NCBI GenBank assembly: GCA_020002185.1
Contig: CM034537.1
Coordinates: 14,415,905 to 14,479,904, forward strand
Origin: Paraescarpia echinospica
Lineage: Eukaryota > Annelida > Polychaeta > Sabellida > Siboglinidae
Direction of reading: 5' to 3'
Length of the DNA stretch: 64,000 nucleotides
The notes under the pieces were generated by a model, which was given only the letters and a program-made list of their open reading frames with translations, was not told the origin of the DNA and made no database searches. Numbering within the stretch: the first letter of the stretch is position 1; each line of letters opens with the position of its first letter. This document shows, piece after piece, positions 30,178 through 43,031 of the stretch. Made by a program: the position numbers and the translations under genes.

Positions 30178-33100
30178 GTAAGGCCGATGATGGTAACATC
30201 CCTCTGAGCAAAAGGCAAAGAATGTATCTAGTGAGTAGCGTTACTGCGCTATCTGAACTTACCTGCTTATATTATGGAATATTTTCAAAATGTACATTTT
30301 GTTTTTTATATTGTTATGTCAATATCAATGTTCAAGATTACTGCTGGTCGAACTAATAAATAGCATACAAAAGGAAGGTAGCTCCTGTGGTAGCGACTAC
30401 ATGTTAGCTTAATAGCTGATGCGTCAAACATTTGTCACTATTAAAAATAATTCATGCTATATTTAAAGTGTTTGATTATTGTAAAAAATACAATTTATGC
30501 TTCTTTGCGTAGATACGATTTTTATTTCTGAAAAATTAAACGGTTAACTTACATGGCCTCAATAAACATTTACCCAGACAGGTTGGCTGTTGTCATCTTA
30601 CCCACATGAGGGATCATCTTCATAATTATTGAAATGTTCTCTAATTTTAGAGCAATTCAGAGTTCAAATTTTGCAGAAAGCCAGTAAGCCGGGTAAGATG
30701 ACAACAGCCAACCTGTATGGGTAAATGTTTAGTGAGGCCATGTAAGTTAACCATTTAATTTATAATTTTTTTAGAAATGATGATGGACTACATTTCAGTG
30801 ATTATGTATAAATGCTACTTCATAAAATTTAACTTAGACATTTATCGGGAAACGTTCAACTTAGGTCGAAGACGAAGGTCCTGTTGCTTGTGCAAGCTGA
30901 CAAGATTTATTCCCCTTGTATTTATAGTGTTTAATTTATCACTAACTATTGGTAATATTATTTTTTATGTAATTTCCATATTATATTTTGAATCACATAT
31001 ATTTTAACATGAGTTTGCCAAAACAGCTTTTTGTTCGGCAACGTCTGAGGAGTCCTCCCTTCACCGTACACTAGACTTCACCGCTCATCAACATTAAGAC
31101 CGAAATTGACGGACAAACTATTGCTAAATTAGTTGAAAGGCCACACTCCACAGCAACTAATTGTCGTTGTGAGTTTAGCAGTTGGGTTTTGGCTTAGGGA
31201 GTTAGGGCCTAACTTTCTCTGGATATGTTGTGTTGTCTCACTCAAGGCAGGCTCATCTGAATCAGTGAATGACACAGTCAGTTGTCAATGTTACTGGCAG
31301 TGTTGACTGTTGTCTGTAGTCAAAGTATAGACTAGTCTACTCTAGTAGAATGTTGTTGGGCAGATTCGTATCCATAGGTATAGCCGTAGCCAGGCCTAGT
31401 CTTTACTTTTACCCCTCATAGACATACTAACATAATCCTAATAATAAAAGGATACAATACATTTATATCATCTTATATCCAGGCATGAGTCATCATCCAT
31501 GCCCATGCCCTGATCCATGACTGACCAGGCATGGCTAATGTTCATGCCATTGACATGCCCCATCCCCTTATGGCTATGTGGCTCATATCCATAGGCAGCT
31601 ATCCGTATACATTGTACTGCATTGTTTTTAACTTTGCCCTTTCCTCTAAAGTTGGCAATGCCAGACTTTAGCCTTTGCAAGGAAATTGCCATGACAGGTC
31701 TATGGCTATATCATACAGAAGTTACCTCTCTTGCGAAGCCTAGGCCTGTGTCCTATTTGTATGGCTATTGGCTATGCCTGCATGATTTATACTAACTATA
31801 GTCTTATACATGACTTCATGTGATACAGACAGTAGATGTATTATGTTTAGACATAATCATAACTTTGGGCACAGGACTATAGGCATAAGAAATCTCTAGC
31901 CTGTCTTAGTCCATAGATTGGATATCCCATCCAGAGCTCCCTGCATTTAGAGCCCCGTAGAAGCATTTACGGGCCTACCTAGAACAGTGATGGTAATTAT
32001 GCGGTGTTATATAGGCTGCTTTTTCCTGTGTTCTGACATATTGTAAAGTAAGTTAGCTTACACTATGATTAGTATCAGCTGCAGAAATGTGTAACTAGTA
32101 TGAATGTGTTTATCCTAAGATATTGGTAAATAAGCTCTTGTAGCATAATTAATGTACTTTCTCAGAAGTATCATTGAGTTATAGAATTATTATTTGTGTA
32201 CACACATACAAAACAAATGTGTTGAGATACAGGGGGATCATTATACTAATGTAGGAACAACCCTACATATGAACCTGAAATTTATATTAAATTTGACCTA
32301 AAAGCAAATGTATCTTTTTCAATTAGCAGTAAATTTTGCAATTGTTTTATTGCAGCTGAAGGAAACTCCTGCTAAAAGAAAACAAGATGCTCAGGTAAAT
32401 TACAATTTACTCTACAGATTCAGTGCCCATGGCCGGTATCTGGGCAAATGATATATTAACTGTACGTTAATACAGACAATGGCAAGACAAATTTATTATG
32501 TTTTGTAAATAGTTCCCACCTCAAAATATCAACTTACCTATGAATTCAAGAAATAATGTTCACAAATTTTATTTTGTTGCAGAATTTATGCAATAATTGT
32601 GGTGTTTCGTCCATAAGAATTTATCCTAAATTGGATTTTGTCCCAGATTCTCCATGGCCACATAGCCTCTATTCATGCCACTAAAATATGACAGAGGTAA
32701 TTCAAAAAGATAGCAGCCACTGTAGATTGAAAAAAATTATGCATATTGTTATATTTTATGTCAATAAATAAATTTGTATACATAGGAATTGTTTAATAAG
32801 TTGTTGATAACATTGTCTAAATTTGCATTGTGTCTTCCCGGGCATCTGTAACCTACGTACATTTTTCTGTTTGCAGAATCTAAAAAATAAGGTAAAATTG
32901 TATCAAATTTATTAATATCAGACTATTTGTAACACCTGCTATTCAGCAGCTATTGTCTGTCATATGGCAAGAGCAACCTATAAGTACATGCATTTTATAA
33001 AAACAATGTCTGCTTAATATACCATTATGACTGGTGTTTTCTGCTTGATATAATACCGTATAAACATCATTATGATTGGTGCTCCTGACATTTCAGAAGA

Positions 33101-34655
33101 AATCTCCCACTGAACTTGAAGATATGCTTTGGTGGTGTCAGTTGGGGGCTGATAACAACAACTTTAAGACCATGGTTGGTATTTATTGTACATCATTCAC
33201 TATCTATTCCAGTTGCATATTCATACAACCATACTGAAATTAAATGTTTATTGAAGTCTTAAACAACATCGGTAGGCATACACCTTTTAAAGCAAATACA
33301 ACACAGTGATTTACAACTACAGTCAAGAGAATTGCACCAGTGGTTTACTCAGGGAACTGTTGTAACATTACATGCTATAATCATGTATTTAATTTAGTTA
33401 TGCAGTGTTATAGGCTGCATTTCTTGTGTTCAACCTTATTTTAGAATAAGTTGGCTTGCACTAAAATTAATAGTTCATTGTACAATGTTGCACTAAAATC
33501 AATCATAGCAGGATGCATATAAACAGTGCATTTTCTTCAGCATGTAATAGTAGTAGGAAGGAAGCTAAGTAATAGTAATACATTACATTGTAATGTAATT
33601 GACCCCAGACCTGCACACATTTCATTTTGTCGCAGAATTTGTGCACTTTTAACATTGTGGGATTTTGTCTGTTTTGTTTATTGGATTTTGTTCCGGATTC
33701 CCCACGGCCACATAGCTGCTTCTGTTCAAGCCACTAAAATATTAACCCGAAAAGATAGCAGCAACAGTAGATCGAACAAATGTCAATATATACCTTTATA
33801 TTTTACTTGAACAAATCAATTTGAAGGTACAGATTTTGTGTACCAAGGTGTTGATAATATTTTGTAAATTTACATTTCAAGTGTCTTTTCCCGGGCACCT
33901 TTAATCTATGTACATTTTTCTGTGCATTAGAATCTAAATAATAAGGTAACTTTGTATCGTATAAAATGTATTAATGTCAATCATGTGTTTGTATAATACT
34001 AAAATGTGTGCACATAACATTTGTAGGCTTTGGGATGTCTTCGATTGCCACAAATGAACTGCAACCGGAGGGGTAGAGAGGTGATTATAATGTCTTTAGT
34101 TGACAGTTAATCTGTATATGAAGTGCCCAAATTGCACATGACTTAAATTGACTAACGTGTGACATTACAGAGCATCTTCAACTGTGTACTCATCTGAAAT
34201 GTCAAATATTGATCACCTATAACCTCATAAACATGTTGCATTGTGAAAAAACTGAAAGTCCATATTTGGACAACCAATTTTATCCCACAACATCCCATAT
34301 ACAAATCCTAGCTATGTCCCTGGCTAAGTGTGTAAGCCACATCATCTTTGTTCACTTTAGGGTTTGTATTTTATATTTTACACTTTAATCTGATGATAAC
34401 TATTATGACATATATGGAAAATTATGTAACATAAGTAACATGGATTTAAGGACATTTATAAACTAAAATGGCAGCATAGACATGCAAAAAGGCCTAAAAT
34501 ACCACCGATTGAAGATGCACATTTTTTGTGGATCTGCAATGCCAAAATATATTTAAATACATTGAATTAATTTTAATTGTAAGATGCTTCCTACAGGTCA
34601 TATTTTAAAATGTTGTTTTCCCTTCCAGCTTCGGCCGTGCACATGGTGGAGTTAG
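30178..34655 (+). CDS. Unrecognised small-protein gene with phase-0 mini-exons and duplicated microexons
   Basis: Seven stretches with AG before and GT after join without frame change: 30178-30230, 32356-32394, 32877-32891, 33097-33174, 33931-33945, 34027-34080 and 34629-34655 (TAG stop). Every internal junction is phase 0. They read KADDGNIPLSKRQRMYL, LKETPAKRKQDAQ, NLKNK, KKSPTELEDMLWWCQLGADN with NNFKTM, NLNNK, ALGCLRLPQMNCNRRGRE, and LRPCTWWS. Dibasic KR sites and a Cys-containing C-terminus would suit a secreted peptide precursor, but that is inference. The first exon with start codon was not found; 30178 begins in phase 1. The donor at 33175 (GTTGGT) is weak. I know no matching family. 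An AATAAA lies at 34969. Confidence 0.45.
30519..30782. repeat. Inverted-repeat element (MITE-like hairpin)
   Basis: Arms 30542-30603 and 30691-30752 (62 bases each, two mismatches) are reverse complements, starting GGTTAACTTACATGGCCTC. AT-rich flanks extend the pairing more loosely to about 30519 and 30782. The 87-base loop shows no ORF. It lies in an intron of the microexon gene. Confidence 0.85.
31990..33945 (+). repeat. Diverged tandem duplication containing a microexon
   Basis: The stretch 32555-32891 matches 33600-33945: both have the TTTTGT-GCAGAATTT start, the GGCCACATAGC phrase, GATAGCAGC, GTTGATAA, TTCCCGGGCA, TACATTTTTCTG, and the microexon AATCTAAA/T-AATAAG with its donor GTAA. 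An earlier pair (about 31998-32075 and 33398-33480, TATAGGCTGC) extends the duplicated unit. Confidence 0.8.
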
Positions 34656-34968
34656 GAGGAGACCATGCTAACCACATCATACATTGAAAATAGTATGAAT
34701 GATGAAGAACGATTATCTGGTTAGTTATCGTACTTGTATACAACAAAGAAGGGCACAGACCACTGTTAACTTTTCCACTGACAGCCTTGTTAACGTTTTG
34801 TTACATTATAAGGAAACTACAATTAAAAAATCTGAAATTTCAGAAACTATATGCTGTCCAAATGTCCTCAATGTCAAGTACCTCCAGCTCTTTTAAAACA
34901 CATCCATGCTTGGTGCCCATCAATATTTACCAAAATAGACATGATTCCCTGTACGCACGTGTCACGTA

Positions 34969-34974
34969 AATAAA
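34969..34974 (+). terminator. PolyA signal after the microexon gene
   Basis: AATAAA lies 314 bases beyond the TAG stop. It is a plausible end, but AT-rich DNA makes chance hits likely. Confidence 0.35.
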
Positions 34975-35667
34975 AATGGCAAAAAATCACTAAGCCAACT
35001 ACACGCTTCCAAATATACATCGTTTCACTGCCAATACATGCTAGCACTCAACCTGCTAGATATATTGCATTCATTTACCACACATTTCAAACATCACCAG
35101 TTACAAGGTACAGTGTTATTGCAACACAACAGGAAGGCTAACAGTGCTGTGGCCCCAGATGTTTTTCTCTTATCTAGACACGTTTATTATAGTAAAGTGA
35201 AGAAAATGCAATGTTTATATTTGCATATTTTAACGTTAATAAAATAACCACTACAATAAAGTTTCATGCTAGTATTTTTAATATTTAACACACATTTATT
35301 TCATGGATATCAGACAGGAAAAACATTCTACCAACAGTTTGCATTGATCCGGGTGATAAGGATACTGCACCGTAAAGTTTGATGATGCATGAATGGATCT
35401 TATTATATACATCTGCTTCACAATTGTATTGATGGTTTGACTAATTAAACAATACTATGTATTTAAATGTTTGCAGTGATGCAATATGCATTTAGGTAAA
35501 CCATACAAGATGACACTGTGTGCTGATGATATACTCTAACAACTGTTGTTTTGTTCAGTTGTTGCACCAACATGTCTTTCAACAGGAAAACAGAGATAGA
35601 AGCCTCAAAACAAAGCAGAGTTGGACCATAATAAAGACAACATACGGTATTTGTAGTCAAACCATGA

Positions 35668-36128
35668 TGATATTGATGGTATGCAAGCCATAGTGGTATG
35701 CAAACCATGATGGTATTGATGGTATGCAATCCATGGCGATATTGATGGTATGCATGCCATAGTGGTATGGATGGTATGCATGCCATGGTGGTATCAAAAT
35801 GCATGATTGTAGTGATACGATTCAACACATGATGGTATGTAAGCAATGATGGCACGGGTGGCATGCAGGCCATGGTGGTCTTGATGGTATGCATGCCATG
35901 TTGGTATGGATGGCATGCATGTCTTGATGGTATTGACAGTATGCAACCCATTATTATGCACATGGTATGCATGCCATGATAGTACTGATGGTATGCAAGC
36001 CATGGTGGTATTGATGGTATGCAAACCATGGTGGTATTGAGGGTAGTAATGGTGGTATTGGTGGCATGCTAGCCATGCTGGTATTTATGGTATACAAGCC
36101 ATGATGACATTGATGGCATGGAAGCCAT
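35668..36128. repeat. 26-bp minisatellite
   Basis: Units such as CATGGTGGTATTGATGGTAT followed by GCAAGC repeat with drift across 460 bases. The unit is not a multiple of three, so the ORF-like reading on the minus strand is not a gene. Confidence 0.9.
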
Positions 36129-38790
36129 TTTTAATAAGATCTTATCGAAAGCAAAAATAAATGCAACATTGCCTTTCCTTTTGCATTAAGAATGTGCTAT
36201 AGGAAAATAATTAAATATACATTCTAGAGCGTATACACCGATTAGGTATTATTTTTTATAAAAGTACTTGAATTACATAAAATGTTTGGTTATGCAGGCT
36301 GACTAATGTAGTTCTCAAATGCAAATACCTGGCAAACTAGATGAGTGATAGAACGTAAAGTGCACAACATGTAATTAGTATTGCATCTGACGCGAACTTC
36401 ACTACATGTTTGACCATACCTTCTTTGCAGAAAATAGGAATAGATTCATACCAGAATACTACTTAAACAGCAACAGACATGTTAAGTTACAACTGTTAAT
36501 ATCAATTGGTTCAGCAAGTGATCTGCAATAAGCATGTTACTATGACTGTATGTAGCATACTACTGTCATCGTGTCCACGCTGATGCAAACAAATGCAATT
36601 GTGTAGTAGATCTATGTTGTTACCATCTCTATGTGATAACGTATGCAATTAATAATTTCACTATTTAGGGTGGTAGTTATATATTATATAAGATACACAT
36701 TTTGTGTTGATTGTTTGCATTTTGGAACTATGTATTTTTTTAAATGTCAGTCACATTACCCTTTGGGGTCCTGCTCTACAAGTAAAGTTCAACAGTTCAA
36801 AAATAATTATCATAGGTGTACGAGACGGACACCCCCTAAAAGATTGACCAATGAAAGGATTTCAACAACAAAAACATTTTCTTAAATATAGCAAAACAAC
36901 AGACCGGAAACTGATAGATAACAGTGAAACACACAGAGCATAATAAATATATTACAGACAAATTGATACATGCATCCCCCCCCGCCGTTCAAGAAACATG
37001 AAACAGACAGGCCCTCCCCAAATGAAGTCTGTTCCATATGTCTATGGTGTCTTTGTTATTTTATCGAAATGGTGCTATTTGCGGCAATATTGTTTCATAT
37101 TACGCATACTGCAGTAGCCATTACATTTCTTTCATCTAGACTGCATAGCCAAACATACCGGTGTGTTAAATATAGCCATGTCTACACATGTTTTACTGGG
37201 ATAAATACTTTAATTTTTGTGTGGAGCTGTGTTCTGAATAAATGAGTTGTATGCATGTGTATCATTTTGTATCTTAATAAATTTGTTTACTTACAAAAAG
37301 TGTTGATGTTGATTGTTTTGATATAACACACATATAGGCATTTTACAGTCCACGAGTAATTCAATATTATATTGCAATGAAATCTGACTTAATATTAATC
37401 AAATTATTTGTTAATCACATTTTTCTGGCCTGATTTTAAGCAAATCGAAGCATACATTTAAATGTTGATGACAATTTATTAATATATCCTATAACAATTA
37501 GTCAATTGTGTATAATTTTTATTTTATTCAACACGAAAAGATCAGTAGAAAATATACAAAATAAGGATTAGAGTCAAGTAGTGCTTGTTTGGATGCTCCA
37601 ATTTGTCCTATAAAGCAGTGTATCCCCCCACCCATGAGCAATGTTCAGTATAGTATTGAATCGTGCGTCCTAATTTGTGTTATGCAGTTTTAACAAAACC
37701 TGGACCAATTCGTCCGTAAGGTTATCTATGTGCTAAATATTGAATAACTAATCCGTCAAAGTGTAGTTATAGGATGTGATGTGTATTGAAATCTGCTGCG
37801 CGTTGCTAGGTTTATGTAGAGAAAGAGTCACGGAATAAGGGTGGAAAATGGCAATGCCCTTTAATTACATGTAGTCAATAGTAATGTAAATGGTAAAGAC
37901 AAGACAATGGGCATTGCCGTCGACCTAGATAGCAAAAGGCAATTTATAAGCGTAGATGAGTCGTACGTATCTGTCAATGGAATGCCAATAATTAACTATG
38001 TAAGCGGAATAAATGTGGGGCCTAGAAACCAACCAAACAACCCCAAACAAAGCACAACAGAATCCAACAAGAAAAGTGTGTTCCTGGGCCTGGCTCAGCC
38101 AATCATGCATAAAGCAGACTTTGCCTCCTGTGAGCAGTTCGGGCCATTCTCGCATTAAAACCTCAAACGTCACTTCTGGAGCAAGTGAGGACAAAAGATG
38201 AGAATGTTGCAAGAATGCAGCAACCCCGACTCAGACTCATAGGGATAGCCATTGAAAATATGGGTGCATAGCAAAGATAACTTGTTTGCTATGTTTGCCC
38301 TGCTACACAGTGAAAGTACCTTAGGGATAGGATGAACAAACTTCTGGCCCAAAACTGAAAAGCAAGAAACGTAGATAAGTTCTCCTCACCTCCCTAGTAC
38401 CACCCTCAAGTGCTAAATGTGCCTAGAATTGCACACATATATCTACTAAAATATGAACACATACATATCAAATGTATGTCAGGGAGCCGCGGCTAAGGGG
38501 TGACTGGCTACGTGCATCTACTCCCGGCCAAAAGCTGAAGAGCTGAGCATGCACCAGACCCCCCCAACCTCAGCCCTCCGTGACCGACAAATGGTCTATA
38601 CATATTGTGAATACCTATGTCTATTACTGTTAGTTATCAACTAATATATAAGCATGAACATACATGAATGCATAGTGGTCATAATACCACCAATTGTGAT
38701 AATTTTTAACCAAACAAATCACCAGCTAGTGGGCTTGGTCGAGATTGTGGTAAGGTAGACACCAGAGTTTCTGATGTAATCCCAATGTTA
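36129..38790. other. Unassigned AT-rich region
   Basis: No gene is supported. There is a run of C at 36975-36982. A short inverted repeat (GGCAATGCCC at about 37851, GGGCATTGCC at about 37909) flanks about 50 bases. Small ORFs at 37907-38212 have no recognisable motif. Confidence 0.4.
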
Positions 38791-38904
38791 ACCTAGCTAA
38801 CTGTCAATGTTACACAGAAATGATCCAGATAATCATGGTAAAGATACATTTGAATAAAGTCTCCCAACTCCATGGTTTGAGATATATCAAAGTCCCATAT
38901 ATCT

Positions 38905-39761
38905 TTAAAATGTTTCAAAAGAAGTAATCCGGATATATTTTTTAATGCCAAGGATTTCCAACGGCCCATCCTCTGGATTTGGGAGTCGGAATATCCCTGA
39001 GCTGAAGCGTATGTTGCTGCCCCGATTCGAAAACTGTGAAATTTTATATTTTGATTATGGAGAGATGACCACGCTAACGAGAAAGATAGCCAAGAATTTA
39101 GTTGATGAAGGGTGATTGGTGACATATCTGGGTCACAGAATAGTGGTCCTGAAGCATAGTCCGTGAGCGTGGAATTGAGATGGAAATGTGTGATCCAAAT
39201 TGGTGTCAAATTGTATCACTAGGGAGTCCGAATGTTTATGTTATTCTGAGACTTAGTGACTTCACCGATGCGAAGGAAACCATGAAACATTAGCAGGTAG
39301 ATAGCTCGAACTAGGCAAGCATAATAAGATGCCTGAGTCACGTGTCCTGAGGAATCATAAAGTGCATGTAGAATAGGTATGGTAATCGGGGGCCTAGTAT
39401 CAAATTTTGACAGCTGTTTGTGAGCCCCTAGAAGTATGCGTCTGATTAAAAAATTACCAGTTGGATCTGGGAACTAGAATAATTTGTGAAAAAATGCAAT
39501 TGCTGACATTCGAGAAGTGACTGAGGCTGGTGACAATCCTGTACTGAGGAGATGAGCAATACAATTACCAATTAAGGGAACAGAGGCAGGAAACAAAGAT
39601 TCTCCTGGAAAAGTAGCTACAGCGAAGTCGTGCAACTGGGTTACCGCTTGTGAATATATCCTACGGGTGGAAGGGGCCAAAGATGCTGCAATGAAGCCAT
39701 CTGCAGTGTTCACTAGGGAAGATAGTCTGTTGGCAAGTAGTCCGGCTGGTGGTTGAGCCAA
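38905..39761 (-). pseudogene. Tyrosine recombinase of the Ngaro-like element
   Basis: The N-terminal SAM-like part reads LAPSTRRIYSQAVTQLHDFA and PASVTSRMSAIAFFHKLF, then a TAG at 39474-39476. Beyond it the frame gives LMFHGFLRIGEV (catalytic Arg). After further stops comes FHSFRIGAATYASAQGYSD (the HxxR box) and IQRMGRWKSLAL. The catalytic Tyr is present as KYIRITSFETF but one base out of frame at an A-run (Tyr codon at 38935-38937). This enzyme class inserts circular DNA by a topoisomerase-like reaction. The gene is inactive in this copy. Confidence 0.8.
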
Positions 39762-39769
39762 GGAGCCTC

Positions 39770-39866
39770 CTTGTGTGCAGAATCGTTCTGGAAACGAGAT
39801 AGGGCATCGGCAATAATGTTGGTTTTTCCAGGCACATGTTTAGATGCAAACTGGATGTTGTCTCAT
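39770..39866 (-). pseudogene. RNase H C-terminal end, split off by a LINE
   Basis: The minus strand reads DNIQFASKHVPGKTNIIADA and LSRFQNDS, the standard close of the RNase H domain. Its upstream half lies beyond the LINE at 42496-42834. Confidence 0.75.
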
Positions 39867-42495
39867 ACAGGCTTATAAAATAAAATTAGACAGAGAAGCA
39901 GATTGCGAAGAAGCTGTTTGGTGTAACATAGTTACAGGAAACTCAACGTTAACGGTTGGATTAGTTTATCGAAGTCCAAAAATAAGCATAGAAGAGAATG
40001 AAAAAATACAAAACGCTATAAGGGAAGTGAGCAAACGGGACTATGTTATTATGGGGGATTTTAACCATGGGCATATAAAATGGAAATCTCTACAGAGTAT
40101 GGGTAGTGAGGACCACAAGTTTTTAGTTTTAGTACAAGATAGTTTCCTTTCTCAACATGTGCTAGAACCAACCAGGGGAGAGAATGTGTTAGACATAGTT
40201 TTGTCCTCACAGAATGAATTAGTTGACAATGTCAAGATATGTGAGCAACTGGGGAATAGTGATCACAACCAAATACATTTTACCATCAAAGTAAAATAAG
40301 AAAGGAATAGTAAAAAGCAGTACAGGAGAAATGTCCACAAAGGAAAATATAAGGACATAAGGAAATATTTAGCAGAGATAGACTGGAATAACACACTGAA
40401 GAATAAGACAGCAACAGAATGCTGGAATATCTTAGAGTGAAATTGAATGCGTCATCGTCAAATTTGTTCCCTTAAAAAAACACGGGAAACGGTCCAAAAA
40501 GAAACACTTATCGAAAGAAGCCATTAGAAAAATTATAACCAAATGATGTGGAAGTCATATAGATGTACTGGAAATGATGAAGAATAAACATTTATAAAGA
40601 AGCACTAAACCAAGCTGCAGCTTAAATTAGAAATTCAAAGAGAAGCTACGAACATAAATTAGCTTGTAATATAAAACATGACAGCAAGAGTTTTTATGCA
40701 TATGTTCGAAGCAAACAGAAAGTTCAGGATAAGGTCGGTCCTCTAGAAGATAGTGCTGGAAATATAATATCAGAGGGATTCTTGATGGCAGAAGACCTGA
40801 ATGAGTATTTTAGTTCAGTGTTTACCAGAGAAGACATTAGTTCACTGCCAGTACCAGAGGATAAGTTCAAGGGGGCAGAATCAGACTATTTAAGACAGTT
40901 AATTGTAACCCCAGAAATGGTAGCTAAGAAAATTAGGGCTATGACAGATAATAAATCACCTGGAGTGGATGGTATTCCACCCAAAGTACTATTGGAAATT
41001 GTAGAACAAATTAGCATACTGCTTGCAACAGTTTTCAACTTGTCATTAGAAGAGGGAGTGGTTCCTTTAGAATAGAAAGAAGCAAACATTATACCGTTAT
41101 TTAAAAAAGGTTCGAGAAACAAGTCAAATAATTATAGACCAGTGAGTTTAACATTGGTGATTTATAAATTATTAGAAGGACTAATTAAAGATCACATGGT
41201 GGATTTTCTTGCTAAACATAACTTGATAAACCCATTTCAACATGGGTTTCTAAAAGCGAGGTCATGCTTAACAAATATGTTATGTTTTTTGGAAGATAGA
41301 TGAGGGATCACCAGTAGATATAATCTACTTAGATTTTCAAAAAACTTTCGACAAAGTGCCACATCAAAGATTACTGCTTAAACTAAAGGCCCATGGCATA
41401 GGAAATGGTATAATTAACTGGATAGAAAAATGGCTGATTGACAGAAGACAACGTGTAGTTGTTGATGGGGAGGCTTCAAACTGGAAATCAGTTTTGAGTG
41501 GGGTTCCAGAGGGATCAGTACTGGAACCTATATTATTCTTAATATATATAAACGATTTGGACAATGATATAGCTAGCAAGGTGTTGAAATTTGCAGATGA
41601 TACAAAAGTGTTTAGGATTAAAAGTGATGGAGATAGACAGCATTTACAAGATGATCTTGACAGGTTGATCAAATGGTCTGAAAAGTGGCAAATGCTGTTC
41701 AATTTTGGGAAATGTAAATGCCTTCACACAGGACATGAGAATGAATATGTAGAATATATACACTGGAGGGAACTGTACTAAGTACTACTGTAAAAGAAAA
41801 AGACTTAGGGTTGACAATTAGTGCTGACATGAAGGTTTCAGAGCAGTGTGGAATTGCAGCTTCAAAAGGAAATCAAATCCTTGGATTGATTAGGCGAAAT
41901 ATAGCATATAAAGAAAAAGAACTAATAATACCGCTGTACAAAACAATAGTTAGGCCTCATTTAGAATATTGTATACAAGCGTGGAGGCCATACCGCAAGA
42001 AGGATATAGATATGCTAGAAAGAGTACAGAGGAGAGCGACTAAAATGATACCAAAACTGAGGGATCTTAGTTATGAAAAACGCCTAAAAGAATGTGGTTT
42101 AACAACACTAGAGACCAGGAGATTGAGAGGAGATCAGATAGAAGTGTTTAAAATATTGAATGGTTATGAAAATATTGATAGAAATATGTTTTTTTCAGTT
42201 AAGAAAGATTGAAAGACTAGAGGACATGAAGTTACATTAGTAAAGGAGCAGTGTAGATTAGACGTAAGAAAGTTCTCATTTTCACAAAGGACTGTGAATG
42301 AATGGAACAGATTATCTGATGATTGTGTGGGTGCTACTAGTGTGAATATGTTTAAAAATAAAATCGACACATACCTCAGAAGGGCTGGATATATGTAGAT
42401 AAAAGGGTTGGACTCTCAATAAGCCAAAGGGCTTCCTTGTCCACCTGCCATCTAGAGTTAATTCTCTGGATGGCAATTTTGTTAAATCTTGTTAA
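39867..42495 (+). mobile_element. CR1-like LINE inserted in the RNase H gene
   Basis: Plus-strand LINE, 5'-truncated in the endonuclease: VGLVYRSPKISIEENEKIQ, YVIMGDFNHGHIKW, LDIVLSSQNELVDN and NSDHNQIHF (endonuclease SDH). RT follows from about 40770: NKSPGVDGIPPKVLLEI, NNYRPVSLTLVIYKLLE, IIYLDFQKTFDKVPHQRLL, SGVPEGSVLEPILFLIYIND, FADDTKVFRI. A C-terminal piece with IPLYKTIVRPHLEYCIQAW and LRDLSYEKRLKECGLTTL follows. Stops at about 40298, 41073 and 41302 and other lesions make it inactive. The 3' end TTGTTAAATCTTGTTAAA is shared with the copy at 62.3 kb. Confidence 0.82.
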
Positions 42496-42834
42496 AGTTA
42501 CAACGAATTCCCGAGTCAGGTTCATGATATTTACATCTTTGGACGTCTGTGAATTAATGATGGAAACCACACTCATGTTGTCACACATAAACAGTATTCG
42601 TGAATTTGCAAGAAGTGTGGCCCATACATGGACAGCTAGAACTATGGGTAATAGTTCCTTGATGGCAATGTTAACATGAGCCCATGATGTGTGGAAAGAA
42701 CCCCGGAACCACCGACTGCCCAAAACTGCTGCAAACCCAGACCCACTGGCATCAGAATACAACCAAATACAGTTGGATGATGTCCAAGTATTAGGCAGAC
42801 AGAGAGAGATGCCGTTGAAGTTGTCGAGAAACAA
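42496..42834 (-). pseudogene. RNase H N-terminal part of the Ngaro-like element
   Basis: IWLYSDASGSGFAAVLGSRW holds the first catalytic Asp, then WAHVNIAIKELLPIVLAVHV (Glu) and ILFMCDNMSVVSIINSQTS (Asp). It breaks at VVTLT where the CR1-like LINE starts and resumes at 39866. Confidence 0.82.
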
Positions 42835-43031
42835 CTTCCAGGCAGCCAGATCTTTCCTAGATGCTTGGTTAATACGAATTATGTGGTGTTTTCCCTGGAT
42901 GCCTCATGTTAAGTCATGGATTCTTCTGAGAAACGTTCTACCGGCCACGACTGTTCTGCATGCGAAACACAAAGTGCCAAGAAGAGAACGGATGTCGTGT
43001 AAAGAACCTTTCTTCCGACGATAAAGTGAAT

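Noticed and set aside
35463..36029. 188-codon minus-strand frame with His-Tyr-rich repeats
   Set aside because: It follows the 26-bp minisatellite, whose unit is not a multiple of three, so the frame is accidental.
42376..42495. RNase H continuing through the stretch INSRWQVDKEALWLIESP
   Set aside because: The same sequence lies at the 3' end of the CR1 copy at 62.3 kb, so it belongs to the LINE 3' UTR. The true RNase H end is at 39770-39866.
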